Of a stretch of DNA of 64,000 bases, positions 55,278 through 64,000 are shown in pieces (positions within the stretch are counted from its first letter, which is position 1; the number at the start of each line of letters is the position of its first letter). A program made the position numbers and the translations under genes. The notes under the pieces were generated by a model, which worked only from the letters and a program-made list of their open reading frames with translations, did no database searches and had not been told where the DNA came from. The stretch comes from Acetobacteraceae bacterium (GTDB taxonomy: Bacteria; Pseudomonadota; Alphaproteobacteria; Acetobacterales; Acetobacteraceae): the NCBI GenBank assembly GCA_031291725.1, contig JARLIM010000018.1, positions 1 through 64,000 of the forward strand. Reading direction: 5' to 3'.

Positions 55278-56138
55278 ATGGAATCTTCAGATGCCGCTCA
55301 CATCCTCGGCGCCCTCGCACAGGAAACCCGCCTGTCCATCCTTCGCCTGCTGGTGGGGGCTGGGCCGAATGGATTGCCAGCGGGGGAGATTGCCGAGCGG
55401 GTCGCGGTCCCTGCCTCGACGGCCTCGTTTCATCTGACGGCGCTGGAGCGGGCTGGCGTTACTCTCTCCACGCGGCAGTCGCGCCAAATCTGGCACGCCG
55501 TACGTTACGCGAAATTGCGCGAACTTATCGTCTTTCTCACCGAGACATGCTGCGGTGGCCAGCCTGAATTATGCGGCGACATCGCGGCGTTGTTTCCACA
55601 TCCGCCAGAGGAGAGTGCTGCCATGACGCCGGCGTTCAATGTGCTGTTCCTGTGCACGAAAAATTCCGGCCGCTCGATCATCGCTGAGGCAATTCTTCAG
55701 AAGATTGGGCAAGGCCGCTTCAATGCCTATTCCGCCGGCTCTGCCCCTGCGGATGCACCGATCCCGGAAGTGCTGGAAAAGCTGACATCGCTTGGCCATG
55801 ACGTCGCGCAGCTGCGCAGCAAGTCGTGGGACACGTTCACCGGCCCCTCCGCGCCGCAGATGGATTTCGTCATCGCATTGTGTGACACGCTGGATGGTCA
55901 GTTGTGCCCGGATTTCGGCGCTCGGGCGGTCACCGGGGCATGGCCCCTGCCGGACCCGGCGAAATTCTCCGGCAATGCCGCCGAACGCTCGACAATGCTC
56001 AATGAGCTTTACGCGAGCCTGCACCGCCGCATTTCGATCTTCACCAGCCTGCCCTTCGCCGCTCTCGACCGTATCGCCGCACGCGCCCGGTTGGACGAAA
56101 TCGGAGCCGGGCCGGTGGCCACGATGGGAGGGCGCTGA
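55278..56138 (+). CDS. ArsR-ArsC fusion: arsenic-responsive repressor fused to LMW-phosphatase-type arsenate reductase
   Basis: This 286-residue fusion starts at 55278 (MESSDAAHILG). Residues 1-100 are an ArsR winged helix (LSILRLLVGAG, STASFHLTALERAG). Cys91, Cys92 and Cys99 lie just after it, in TETCCGGQPELCG, similar in place to the As(III) ligands Cys95/96/102 of Acidithiobacillus ferrooxidans ArsR. Residues 120-286 are an LMW phosphatase-like domain with the CX5R loop CTKNSGR (Cys126, Arg132). It likely represses the operon and may also reduce arsenate. It is followed 3 bases later by GAPDH and then ArsJ. Confidence 0.87.
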   Translation: MESSDAAHILGALAQETRLSILRLLVGAGPNGLPAGEIAERVAVPASTASFHLTALERAGVTLSTRQSRQIWHAVRYAKLRELIVFLTETCCGGQPELCGDIAALFPHPPEESAAMTPAFNVLFLCTKNSGRSIIAEAILQKIGQGRFNAYSAGSAPADAPIPEVLEKLTSLGHDVAQLRSKSWDTFTGPSAPQMDFVIALCDTLDGQLCPDFGARAVTGAWPLPDPAKFSGNAAERSTMLNELYASLHRRISIFTSLPFAALDRIAARARLDEIGAGPVATMGGR

Positions 56139-56141
56139 GCG

Positions 56142-57185
56142 ATGGCCATCGGCATCAACGGCCTGGGCCGCATCGGGCGTCTGGCGTTTCGCGCGGCCCT
56201 CGGCGGCGTGCTGCGCGATCCCTCCGACACACGGCAGGGCAGTGCGTTGGAGATTGTGCATGTCAACGAACTGAAGGGGGGAGCCGCCACGGCGGCGCAT
56301 CTGCTGGAGTTCGACAGCATTCACGGACGGTGGCGCGGCGGTCTTGGCCATGAGGGCGAGGATGCGATCACCGTGGACAACCGCCGCATCGGCTTCACCG
56401 CGGCGGCCCTGCCGGGCGATGTGCCGTGGGGCGATCTTGGATGCGATGTCGTGCTGGAATGCACCGGCAAATTCCTCACGCCTGCTGCCTTGCAGGGCTA
56501 TTTCGACCGTGGGGTGAAGCGGGTGATCGTCGCGGCCCCGGTGAAGGATCCGGCGGCGCTCAATGTGGTGGTCGGCGTGAACGATCATCTCTACGACCCG
56601 GCACAGCATCGCCTGCTGACGGCGGCCTCCTGCACGACGAACTGCCTCGCCCCGGTGGTCAAGGTGGTGCATGAGGCGATCGGCATCCGCCACGGCCAGA
56701 TCACCACCATTCACGACCCGACCAACACCAATGTGGTCATCGACAGCCCACACAAGGATCTGCGCCGCGCCCGTTCGGCGATGCTGTCCCTGCAGCCGAC
56801 GACAACTGGCAGTGCGACGGCGATCGCGTTGATCTATCCCGAGCTGAAGGGCCGCCTGAACGGCCACGCGGTTCGCGCCCCGGTGCTCAACGCCTCGCTG
56901 ACCGATTGCGTGTTCGAGATGCAACGGCCCACCAGTGCGGAGGAGGTCAACGCGCTGTTTCGGGCCGCCGCTGCCGGGAAGCTGGCGGGTATTCTGGGCT
57001 ATGAAACCCGCCCGCTGGTCTCAGCCGATTACGCCAACGACACGCGCTCTTCCATCGTCGATGCGCCGAGCACGATGGTGACGGATGAGACGCTGCTGAA
57101 GATCTACGCCTGGTATGACAACGAGATGGGCTATGCCTGCCGGATGGTGGATCTGGCCAATATCGTCCTCGCGGCGGGCGTGTGA
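56142..57185 (+). CDS. Glyceraldehyde-3-phosphate dehydrogenase of the ArsJ arsenate-efflux pathway
   Basis: This 347-residue GAPDH has the NAD motif [13 protein letters not shown] and catalytic Cys in SCTTNCLAP, with DNEMGYACR near the C-terminus. Placed between the ArsR-ArsC fusion and arsJ (the ATG overlaps by one base), it should use arsenate in place of phosphate to form the unstable 1-arseno-3-phosphoglycerate. ArsJ then exports that compound. This pairing is established knowledge for arsJ operons. A general glycolytic role is less likely given the operon. Confidence 0.92.
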   Translation: MAIGINGLGRIGRLAFRAALGGVLRDPSDTRQGSALEIVHVNELKGGAATAAHLLEFDSIHGRWRGGLGHEGEDAITVDNRRIGFTAAALPGDVPWGDLGCDVVLECTGKFLTPAALQGYFDRGVKRVIVAAPVKDPAALNVVVGVNDHLYDPAQHRLLTAASCTTNCLAPVVKVVHEAIGIRHGQITTIHDPTNTNVVIDSPHKDLRRARSAMLSLQPTTTGSATAIALIYPELKGRLNGHAVRAPVLNASLTDCVFEMQRPTSAEEVNALFRAAAAGKLAGILGYETRPLVSADYANDTRSSIVDAPSTMVTDETLLKIYAWYDNEMGYACRMVDLANIVLAAGV

Positions 57186-58399
57186 TGTCAGCCGCACGGA
57201 ACTACGCCATCGTGACGGCAAGCTATATGAGCTTCACGCTCACCGATGGCGCGTTGCGGATGTTGGTGCTGCTGCATTTCTACCAACTCGGCTACACGCC
57301 GTTCACGCTGGCAGCCCTGTTCCTGCTGTATGAGACGGCGGGGATATTCGCCAATCTCGGCGGCGGATGGCTGGCGCTGCGCTTTGGCATTCCGCGCATG
57401 CTGGCCGTTGGGATGAGCCTGCAGATCACCGGATTGCTGCTGCTCTCAGCACTGCAGGCGGCATGGAGCCCGGCGCTGTCGGTGGCCTGGGTGGTGTTGG
57501 CGCAGGGCATCGCGGGGGTGGCGAAGGATCTGACCAAGACCGCATCGAAATCCGCCATCAAGGCGTCGTCTCAGCAGGGGGCGGGGCAGTTGTTCAGATG
57601 GGTGGCGTTCTTCACCGGATCGAAGAATGCGATGAAGGGCATTGGCTTCTTCCTTGGCGGCGCGCTGTTGCAATTTGTAGGCTTTCAAGCGGCGTTGTGG
57701 CTGATGGCGGCGATGCTGGCCGTGCCGCTGATCGGCGTGAGCCTCAGCCTGCCGCGCACGCTGGGCCGCGCGAAATCCTCCAAGAGCTTCTCTGAATTGT
57801 TCGCCAAATCCCGCGCCATCAATCTGATCGCCGCCGCGCGCATCTTCATGTTCGGCTCGCGTGATGTATGGTTCGTGGTTGGGCTGCCGGTGTTTCTCTA
57901 TGCCCAAGGCTGGCACTATATCGAAGTCGCTGGCTTTCTTGCCGCGTGGACGATTGGCTATGGTGGCGTACAGGCCATCGCCCCGATGGTTGTCAGCCGC
58001 AGCCCCGATGGGCTCTCCCGCGAAGTGCCCGCCGCCCGGATCTGGGGAGCGGTTTTGACGGCGATTCCCATGCTGATCGCGCTGTTGCTTGCCACCCAGC
58101 CTGCCATGCGACCGGATCTGATCGTCACGGTCGGGCTGGCGGTGTTCGGCTTTGCCTTTGCGGTGATCTCCTCGCTGCATTCCTACCTGATCCTGGCCTA
58201 TGCCGGATCGGAGAAACTGGCCGAGGATGTCGGCTTTTACTACGCCGCCAACGCCGCCGGGCGGCTGCTTGGCATTATACTCTCCGGCCTGCTGACCCAG
58301 GCAGGCGGGCTATCCGCCTGTCTGTGGGGGGCTGCAATGATGCTTGCGGTGTGTTTGGCACTGACTCTTTTGTTGCCTCTGCCCCCGTCATCCAGTTGA
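57185..58399 (+). CDS. arsJ: ArsJ, MFS exporter of 1-arseno-3-phosphoglycerate
   Basis: This 404-residue MFS-like membrane protein has about 11-12 hydrophobic segments and the ArsJ-type sequences SFTLTDGALRMLVLLHFYQ and GVAKDLTKTASKSAIK. The start at 57185 overlaps the GAPDH stop (TGATG). With the adjacent GAPDH it forms the organoarsenical efflux route for arsenate, where the exported ester breaks down outside the cell. It is convergent with the following IclR gene, overlapping it by 12 bases at the 3' ends. Confidence 0.93.
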   Translation: MSAARNYAIVTASYMSFTLTDGALRMLVLLHFYQLGYTPFTLAALFLLYETAGIFANLGGGWLALRFGIPRMLAVGMSLQITGLLLLSALQAAWSPALSVAWVVLAQGIAGVAKDLTKTASKSAIKASSQQGAGQLFRWVAFFTGSKNAMKGIGFFLGGALLQFVGFQAALWLMAAMLAVPLIGVSLSLPRTLGRAKSSKSFSELFAKSRAINLIAAARIFMFGSRDVWFVVGLPVFLYAQGWHYIEVAGFLAAWTIGYGGVQAIAPMVVSRSPDGLSREVPAARIWGAVLTAIPMLIALLLATQPAMRPDLIVTVGLAVFGFAFAVISSLHSYLILAYAGSEKLAEDVGFYYAANAAGRLLGIILSGLLTQAGGLSACLWGAAMMLAVCLALTLLLPLPPSSS

Positions 58400-59209
58400 C
58401 GCTCCTCCACTGGCCTCCAGTCCGCGAGCGATCATTTTCGCTGCGTTGCGCAATGGATCCAGCGCGCGGGCGAGAAGTTCATCCGGCTTCATGCGGATGC
58501 TTGGGGCCGCCACGCTGATACCTGCCACCGGATAGCCGTCTCTATCCGTGATGGCTACCGCCAGCACCGTAAGGCCGCTTGAAATTTTCGATGGGCTGAG
58601 CGCGTAGCCCTGGGCGCGGGTGAGCGCCAATCGATCGATGAGATCTGCCGGCGGAGGCACGTCGCGAAAATCGCGTTGGCGCGATTCCTGGTGGAGGACA
58701 TGGTCGCGCTCAGCCTCTGGCAGCATCGCCAGAATGCACCAACCGATCATTGTGGTCGCCGCCGGAATCAAGGTGCCAACCCGGATATCGACGCCCAAAC
58801 GAGTCACACCCGCACGCATCCGCTCGACATAGAGCACGTCCCCCCCGGTCAACACGCCCACCGAAGCCGCCTCACTCACCTCACCGACGAGAGAGCGGAG
58901 CAGCGGGCGTGCGAGGCTGCGCAGGTCTTGACGGCCAATCGCATGGAAGCCGAGGTCGAGCACTTTGAGGGTCAGCCTGAACCGCTTGCCGTCCAGACGG
59001 GCGATATAGCCAAGATCGATCATCGTGTTGAGCATGCGATGCGTGGTGCCCGGATCAAGCTCTGAAGCGGCTGCGATCTCGCTCAAACTCATCTCGAATT
59101 CGCTCGCGGCGATGGCCTCCAGCACACGAAACGCCTTGGCCAGCGATTGCACCGAGCTTTTCTTATCCGCCGCATCTGCGGTTGCGCCATCTGTCACGCG
59201 CTTCGCCAT
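58388..59209 (-). CDS. IclR family transcriptional regulator of the hyu cluster
   Basis: This 273-residue regulator has an IclR winged helix (LSEIAAASELDPGTTHRMLNTM) and effector domain (LDLGFHAIGR, GTLIPAATTMIGW, VAITDRDGYPVAGISVAAP). The start at 59209 has a GGGAA site. The frame to 59251 is an alternative. It is divergent from the MFS-hyuA-hyuB genes, with the perfect palindrome CGAAAATATTTTCG in between, so local control is likely. Confidence 0.9.
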   Translation of the reverse strand: MAKRVTDGATADAADKKSSVQSLAKAFRVLEAIAASEFEMSLSEIAAASELDPGTTHRMLNTMIDLGYIARLDGKRFRLTLKVLDLGFHAIGRQDLRSLARPLLRSLVGEVSEAASVGVLTGGDVLYVERMRAGVTRLGVDIRVGTLIPAATTMIGWCILAMLPEAERDHVLHQESRQRDFRDVPPPADLIDRLALTRAQGYALSPSKISSGLTVLAVAITDRDGYPVAGISVAAPSIRMKPDELLARALDPLRNAAKMIARGLEASGGASTG

Positions 59210-59261
59210 CAGCCGATTCCCGCCTTGACACCCAATCCTGAATTGCGCCATCGTATTTTAT

Positions 59262-59275
59262 CGAAAATATTTTCG
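59262..59275. promoter_or_regulatory. Perfect 14-bp palindrome, candidate IclR operator
   Basis: CGAAAATATTTTCG lies midway between the divergent iclR and MFS starts, in a locally AT-rich stretch. IclR-family operators are typically AT-rich dyads of this size. Confidence 0.5.
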
Positions 59276-59305
59276 CAATCCGAAAAATAAGCGCCCGGGG
59301 GGAAA

Positions 59306-60682
59306 ATGTCACGGCACACGGAAGCGGTCACCGCGGGGGCAGATCGGTTGATCGCCAGGCTGGAGCGCCTGCCCGTCAGCGGATTGTTGGTGTGGACGCG
59401 GGTGGTGGTGGGAACGGCGACGTTCTTTGATGGCTACACCACGCTGGCCATCGCCTTCGTGCTGCCGGTGCTGTCGAAGACATGGCATCTCTCGCCGGTG
59501 GAAATCGGCTGGATCATTTCGTCCGGCTATCTCGGGCAGCTCATCGGCGCACTGGCCTGTAGCTGGCTGGCGGAGCGTTACGGTCGGCTGAAAATCCTGG
59601 GGGCCACCATCGCCATTTACACTCTGATGAGCCTGCTGTGCATTTTCTCATGGAGTGCGACATCGCTGATGATCTTCCGCTGTGTGCAGGGGATCGGCAC
59701 CGGCGGTGAGGTGCCGGTGGCCAGCGCCTATATCAACGAATTCGCCTCGGCCAAGCGGCGCGGGCGGTTCTTCCTACTCTATGAGGTTCTCTTCGTCGTC
59801 GGCCTCGCCTTTGCGGCCATTCTTGGGCGATTGCTGGTGCCTGTTTTGGGGTGGCAGTCGCTGTTCTATATCGGCCTTGCACCGGCCTTGCTCACCCTGC
59901 CGATGCGCTTCCTGCTGCCAGAAAGCCCGCGCTGGCTGATCGCCAATGGCAGGCTGGCGCAGGGTGAGGCGGTGATCGCACGTCTTGAGCGGGACGCCGA
60001 GAAGCACGGCCATGCCCTCCCGGCCCCGGCAGCGGTCGTGTTGCGCCCCCTCGCCACGCCCCCGCGCGGTGGCTGGCGTGAATTGTTCAGCCCGCTTTAC
60101 CGCAGCCGCACGCTGATGGTCTGGGCTTTGTGGTTCACCGCCTACACCGTCAACAACGGCCTGGTGACGTGGCTGCCGACGCTTTATGTGAAACTGTTCA
60201 ACCTACCGCTGCAATTGGCGCTGAGCTACGGCCTGGCCACCAATATATTCGGTGTGGCGACCTCGATCCTCTGCGCCCTGCTGATTGACCGGGTGGGCCG
60301 CAAACGCTGGTATGTCTCGGCCTTTTTCCTGGGCATTTTCCCACTGCTGACCCTGTTCGCACTCGGCGCCACCTCGGCGATGGAAGTTCTGATTCTGGCC
60401 ACACTGGCCTATGGCACAATCCAGACGATCACCTATTCGCTCTACCTCTACACCGCCGAACTCTACCCAACCCGCATACGCGCTCTCGGCTCCGGCGCTG
60501 GCAGCGCGTGGCTGCGCATCGGCTCCTCCGTCGGGCCGTTGATTGTAGCCCAGGTGGTGAGCGGGCTTGGCGTCAGCTGGGTGTTCGCAGTCTTCGCAGG
60601 CATTCTCGCCATCGGCGGAAGCATCTGCGCCGCCTTCGCCATTGAGACGCGGCAGCGCGTGCTCGAAGACCTGTCTCCCTGA
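59306..60682 (+). CDS. MFS transporter, aromatic acid/sugar:H+ symporter type
   Basis: This 458-residue transporter with 12 predicted hydrophobic segments has the family features TFFDGYTTLAIAFVLP, the A-motif-like loop SWLAERYGRLK and the mid-protein LLPESPRWLIANGRL. It belongs to the sugar/AAHS group. As first gene ahead of hyuA and hyuB and divergent from iclR it probably imports their substrate. GGGGGGAA precedes the ATG. Confidence 0.88.
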   Translation: MSRHTEAVTAGADRLIARLERLPVSGLLVWTRVVVGTATFFDGYTTLAIAFVLPVLSKTWHLSPVEIGWIISSGYLGQLIGALACSWLAERYGRLKILGATIAIYTLMSLLCIFSWSATSLMIFRCVQGIGTGGEVPVASAYINEFASAKRRGRFFLLYEVLFVVGLAFAAILGRLLVPVLGWQSLFYIGLAPALLTLPMRFLLPESPRWLIANGRLAQGEAVIARLERDAEKHGHALPAPAAVVLRPLATPPRGGWRELFSPLYRSRTLMVWALWFTAYTVNNGLVTWLPTLYVKLFNLPLQLALSYGLATNIFGVATSILCALLIDRVGRKRWYVSAFFLGIFPLLTLFALGATSAMEVLILATLAYGTIQTITYSLYLYTAELYPTRIRALGSGAGSAWLRIGSSVGPLIVAQVVSGLGVSWVFAVFAGILAIGGSICAAFAIETRQRVLEDLSP

Positions 60683-60713
60683 TCATTCCTTCCGCAACAG
60701 GATCACGCAGATC

Positions 60714-62801
60714 ATGAATGCTCACTCACGTCCGCAGGTCGCCAACGGCTTGCGCATCGCCGTCGATATTGGCGGCACCTTCACCGACCTCGCGGCCTTT
60801 GATGAAACCACCGGCGCGTTGCATTTCGGCAAGGCGCTCTCCACCCACGGTCATCTGGTGGATGGCATCGAGGACACGCTGCGCGGGGCCCGGATCGAGG
60901 CGAAGGACGCCTATCTGTTCCTGCACGGCTCGACGATTGCCATCAACACGCTGCTCGAACGCACGGGCGCAGAGACGGCGCTGCTGATCACCGAAGGCTT
61001 CCGCGACATCTACGAAATCGGGCGGGTGAACCGGCCGGATGCCTATAATTTGTTTTTCTCCAAGCACCAGCCGCTGATCCGCCGCTCGCTGCGTTTCGAA
61101 GTGCCGGAGCGCCTGCTCGCCGATGGCACCGTTTACAAGAAACTCGACGAGGACGCGGTGCGCGAGATCGTACGGGGCCTGAAGGGGCGCGGCGTTGAGT
61201 CGGTGGCGATCCTGCTTCTGCACTCCTACCGCAATGCCGCGCATGAAAGCCGGGTGAAGGCGATCGTGCTGGAGGAACTGCCCGGCACCTTCGTCTCTGC
61301 CTCGCACGAACTCAGCCAGGAATATCGCGAGTTCGAGCGCGTCTCCACCGTTGCCGCCAACGCCTATGTCGGCCCGCGCGTGGCGGCCTATCTGGGCGCG
61401 TTGGAATCCCATCTCTCCAACGCGGGTTTTCGCGGCAGCTTCTACGCCGTGCAATCCACCGGCGGCCTGTTCCCGGTCAGCCATGCACGGCGCGATTGCG
61501 TGCGCATGTTGGAATCCGGCCCCGCTGCCGGGGTGATCGGTGCCCAGGCGATCTGCGCGCAGATGGGCCTGGGCGATGCGATCGCCTTCGACATGGGCGG
61601 CACCACGGCCAAGGCGGGCGTGATCTCCAATGGCCAGCCGCTCACCACCGGATCAGCCTTGATCGGTGGCTATGAGAAGGCATTGCCGATCCAGATTCCG
61701 ATGATCGACATCTTCGAGGTCGGCACCGGCGGCGGCTCCATCGCCCGCATCGGCGAGGGCAACTCGCTGCGTGTCGGCCCGCAATCGGCAGGCTCGATGC
61801 CTGGCCCTGCCGCCTATGGGCGCGGCGGCTCGGAGCCCACGGTGACGGATGCCAATCTGCTGCTCGGCAGGCTGGATGAGCAGAACTTCCTCGGCGGTGA
61901 GATGCCGCTCGACAAGGCGGCGGCCCTGCGCGCGATGGAGAGCGTGGCCGGGCCGCTCGGGCTGGATGCGATCCAGATGGCCGACGGCATTTTGCGCATT
62001 GCCATCACCGCGATGTCGCACGCGGTCAAAGCCGTCACCACCGAGCGCGGCCTGGATGCGGGCGCCTTCACCATGGTGGTCTATGGCGGCGCCGGGCCGC
62101 TGCACGCCTCGGGCATTGCGCGCGAGATCGGTATTCGCCGCGTGCTGATCCCGTTCTCGCCGGGGCATTTCTCGGCTTACGGCATGCTGTTCAGCGATCT
62201 GCGCTACGACTATGTGCGCTCCTGCTTCAAGCCGCTCGATGACGCGCACTTTGACGAACTCGGCGCGATGTTCGCCGAAATGGAGCGCGAAGGCCGCGCG
62301 GCGATTGCCGATTCAGCCGTGAAACCCTCCGAAATCCGCATCTCACTGGCCGCCGACATGCGCTATGTCGGCCAGGAACATGCGGTGACGGTCGATCTGC
62401 CAAGCGAAGTCTTCGCCCATCAGGACAGGGCGGCGATCAAGGCGCATTTCGATCAGGTGCACAAAATCCGCTACGGCACCTCCGCCCCCGCCGAGCCTGC
62501 CGATCTGGTCAGCCTGCGGATGACCGTCACCGGGCTGATGCAAAAGCCGAAGCCGCGCGAGGTGCCGCAAGGCAATGCGGTGCCGGAGCCGGATGCCCTG
62601 TTGCGCACCAAGCCGGTCTATTTCGGCAGCCTCGGCGATTTCACCCCAACCCCTGTCTACGCCCGCACCAAGCTGCGCCGCGACAATGTGCTCGCAGGCC
62701 CGGCGCTGATCGAGGAACACGCCTCCACCACCGTCATTGCCCCCGGCGATAAGCTGGTGGTCGATGCGTTTGGCAACCTCATTATCGAGATCGGGAGCTG
62801 A
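60714..62801 (+). CDS. Hydantoinase/oxoprolinase family protein, subunit A (HyuA)
   Basis: This 695-residue subunit has the N-terminal AVDIGGTFTDLAAFD, an acetate/sugar kinase-like nucleotide site, and central GSTIAINTLLERTGA and FDMGGTTAKAG. It acts with the B subunit in ATP-dependent opening of hydantoin or 5-oxoproline-like rings, or in carboxylation (acetone and acetophenone carboxylases are relatives). The start at 60714 matches the family. The frame from 60567 lies in the MFS gene. No third carboxylase-type subunit can be seen before the window ends. Confidence 0.9.
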   Translation: MNAHSRPQVANGLRIAVDIGGTFTDLAAFDETTGALHFGKALSTHGHLVDGIEDTLRGARIEAKDAYLFLHGSTIAINTLLERTGAETALLITEGFRDIYEIGRVNRPDAYNLFFSKHQPLIRRSLRFEVPERLLADGTVYKKLDEDAVREIVRGLKGRGVESVAILLLHSYRNAAHESRVKAIVLEELPGTFVSASHELSQEYREFERVSTVAANAYVGPRVAAYLGALESHLSNAGFRGSFYAVQSTGGLFPVSHARRDCVRMLESGPAAGVIGAQAICAQMGLGDAIAFDMGGTTAKAGVISNGQPLTTGSALIGGYEKALPIQIPMIDIFEVGTGGGSIARIGEGNSLRVGPQSAGSMPGPAAYGRGGSEPTVTDANLLLGRLDEQNFLGGEMPLDKAAALRAMESVAGPLGLDAIQMADGILRIAITAMSHAVKAVTTERGLDAGAFTMVVYGGAGPLHASGIAREIGIRRVLIPFSPGHFSAYGMLFSDLRYDYVRSCFKPLDDAHFDELGAMFAEMEREGRAAIADSAVKPSEIRISLAADMRYVGQEHAVTVDLPSEVFAHQDRAAIKAHFDQVHKIRYGTSAPAEPADLVSLRMTVTGLMQKPKPREVPQGNAVPEPDALLRTKPVYFGSLGDFTPTPVYARTKLRRDNVLAGPALIEEHASTTVIAPGDKLVVDAFGNLIIEIGS

Positions 62802-62806
62802 GTCCC

Positions 62807-64000
62807 ATGTCCGCACAGCCCAAAATCGACGCCGTCACCGTTGAGGTGATCCGCAACGGCCTCCTCGCCATCACCGAGGAGATGAAGACCAATCTGATGC
62901 GCACGGCGTATAACCTCATCATCTATGAGGCGCTGGATTTCACCGTGGGCCTGTTCACCGCCACTGGAGAGACGATCTCCATCGGCCTCGGCCTGCCGAT
63001 GTTCATCCGTGGCATGGCCGAGACGGTGAAGGCGAAGATCAAGCATTACGGGCTGGAGGGCATCCATCCCGGCGACATTCTCGTCACCAACGACGCCTAC
63101 ACCACCGGCAGCCATCTCAACCACTTCACCTTCACCCAGCCGATCTATCATCAGGGTGAGATCATCGCTTTCGCCTGCTGCATGGCGCATTGGCTCGATG
63201 TCGGCGGCACGCTGGGACAGGTGACGACGGATATCTTCTCCGAGGGCATCCAGATCCCGATTGTGAAGTATCAGCGCGCCGGCGTGGTGAACCAGGAATT
63301 GGTGGACATCATCGCGATGAATGTCCGCCTGCCGGAACGCGCGATGGGTGATCTGCGCGCGCAGATCACCGCTGTCACCACGGGCGAGCGTCGTTTTGCC
63401 GAGTTGGTCAACCGCTACGGCAAGCAGGCCGTGCTGGGGGCGGTTGCGGTGATCATGGACCATTCGGAGGCCATCGCACGCCGCAACACCCGCAACATCC
63501 CCGACGGCATCTATGAGGCCGAGTCCTACATGGATGATGACGGGGTGGAGATCGGCGCGCGCATCCCGATCAAGGTGCGCGTCGAGGTCCGCGGCGAGGA
63601 GATGACGATCGATCTCTCCGACGTCTCCAGACAGGTGCGCGGCTTCTACAATTCCGGCTTCACCACCGGCATTGCCTGCGCCCAGGTGGCCTATAAATGC
63701 CTGACCACACCGACCGATTATCCGGTCAATGACGGCTCGTTCCGCTCGCTGAAGGTGATCATGCCGATGGGCACGGTGATCAGCGCCGAGCGGCCCTTCC
63801 CGATGCGGGTGTGGATGACCTTCCCGATGACGGTGATCGACACCATCTTCAAGGCACTCTCCAACGCCATCCCGGACCGGGTGGTGGCGGGGCATCACGC
63901 CGATCTGGTGTTCCCCAACATTCACGGGCTTTCCCCGAAAGATGGCCGCCTGTTCATCGTCGGCATCGGCCCGCTCGGCGGTGGCTGGGGTGCCAAGATG
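62807..64000 (+). CDS. Hydantoinase/oxoprolinase family protein, subunit B (HyuB), 3' end cut by the window
   Basis: The frame is open from the ATG at 62807 to the last base (398 codons). The N-terminus (IDAVTVEVIRNGLLAITEEM, then MRTAYNLIIYEALDF) and the later GDILVTNDAYTTGSHLNHF are characteristic of the hydantoinase B domain. It follows hyuA by 5 bases. Roughly the last quarter to third of a typical HyuB is missing, so any downstream subunit is unseen. Confidence 0.9.
   Translation, partial: MSAQPKIDAVTVEVIRNGLLAITEEMKTNLMRTAYNLIIYEALDFTVGLFTATGETISIGLGLPMFIRGMAETVKAKIKHYGLEGIHPGDILVTNDAYTTGSHLNHFTFTQPIYHQGEIIAFACCMAHWLDVGGTLGQVTTDIFSEGIQIPIVKYQRAGVVNQELVDIIAMNVRLPERAMGDLRAQITAVTTGERRFAELVNRYGKQAVLGAVAVIMDHSEAIARRNTRNIPDGIYEAESYMDDDGVEIGARIPIKVRVEVRGEEMTIDLSDVSRQVRGFYNSGFTTGIACAQVAYKCLTTPTDYPVNDGSFRSLKVIMPMGTVISAERPFPMRVWMTFPMTVIDTIFKALSNAIPDRVVAGHHADLVFPNIHGLSPKDGRLFIVGIGPLGGGWGAKM

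Overview
The window is high-GC and densely coding. It looks like an aerobic alphaproteobacterium, probably Rhodospirillales or Acetobacteraceae. That placement is an inference from protein style (coaBC-dut, the dnaN-recF-gyrB block, an alphaproteobacterial uracil-DNA glycosylase, a DUF6489-like protein), not from a phylogenetic marker. I find 54 protein genes (the first and last cut by the window edges), one tRNA-Gln(UUG), at least five palindromic intergenic elements and several candidate operators. I see no CRISPR array, rRNA or intact insertion sequence.

Region 1 (1-24.7 kb) is mostly housekeeping: the coaBC 3' part, dut, a NitT/TauT-type ABC permease and ATPase, dnaN-recF-gyrB, an RcnB-like periplasmic protein, a minus-strand block (uracil-DNA glycosylase, lytic transglycosylase, moaB, PA0069-type radical SAM), ETF-ubiquinone oxidoreductase, a TPR lipoprotein, ispE and tRNA-Gln. 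Just after the tRNA lies a lower-GC secreted orphan with repeat-like flanks, the best small-island candidate. Then come a flavin reductase, a crotonase-fold protein lacking both usual glutamates, an RluB-type pseudouridine synthase, a class I glutamine amidotransferase, tadA, a CpdA-like phosphodiesterase and a DUF6489-like protein.

Region 2 (24.8-55.0 kb) is a catabolic island. Its left part holds a Tat-exported substrate-binding protein, an SDR, a KstD-like flavoprotein, a luciferase-like monooxygenase and an unusual MBL-fold protein. Next is a homogentisate module: hmgA and fah behind a MarR regulator, with a divergent VOC protein, an aromatic FAD hydroxylase and a 63-aa partner. The hydroxylase plus small partner resembles the two-component 3-hydroxyphenylacetate hydroxylase (MhaA/MhaB) of Pseudomonas putida. 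Facing it is a 14-gene minus-strand array (49.8 to 36.7 kb) with an MFS importer, two SDRs, an alpha/beta hydrolase, IclR, a ThDP enzyme, an aspartate-dehydrogenase-like protein, an aldehyde dehydrogenase, a Rieske oxygenase with its reductase, a 75-aa HTH-like protein, an extradiol-type VOC enzyme, an unknown 121-aa protein and a bicupin. Genes overlap or lie within 26 bp, so this reads as one transcription unit for an aromatic substrate I cannot name. Divergent from it is a three-gene NADPH-linked 2-oxoacid oxidoreductase.

Region 3 (55.2-64 kb) holds an arsenic module (ArsR-ArsC fusion, GAPDH, ArsJ), expected to reduce or sense arsenic and to export arsenate as 1-arseno-3-phosphoglycerate. 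It is followed by an IclR-regulated cluster with an MFS transporter and hydantoinase/oxoprolinase-type HyuA and HyuB, the last running off the window.
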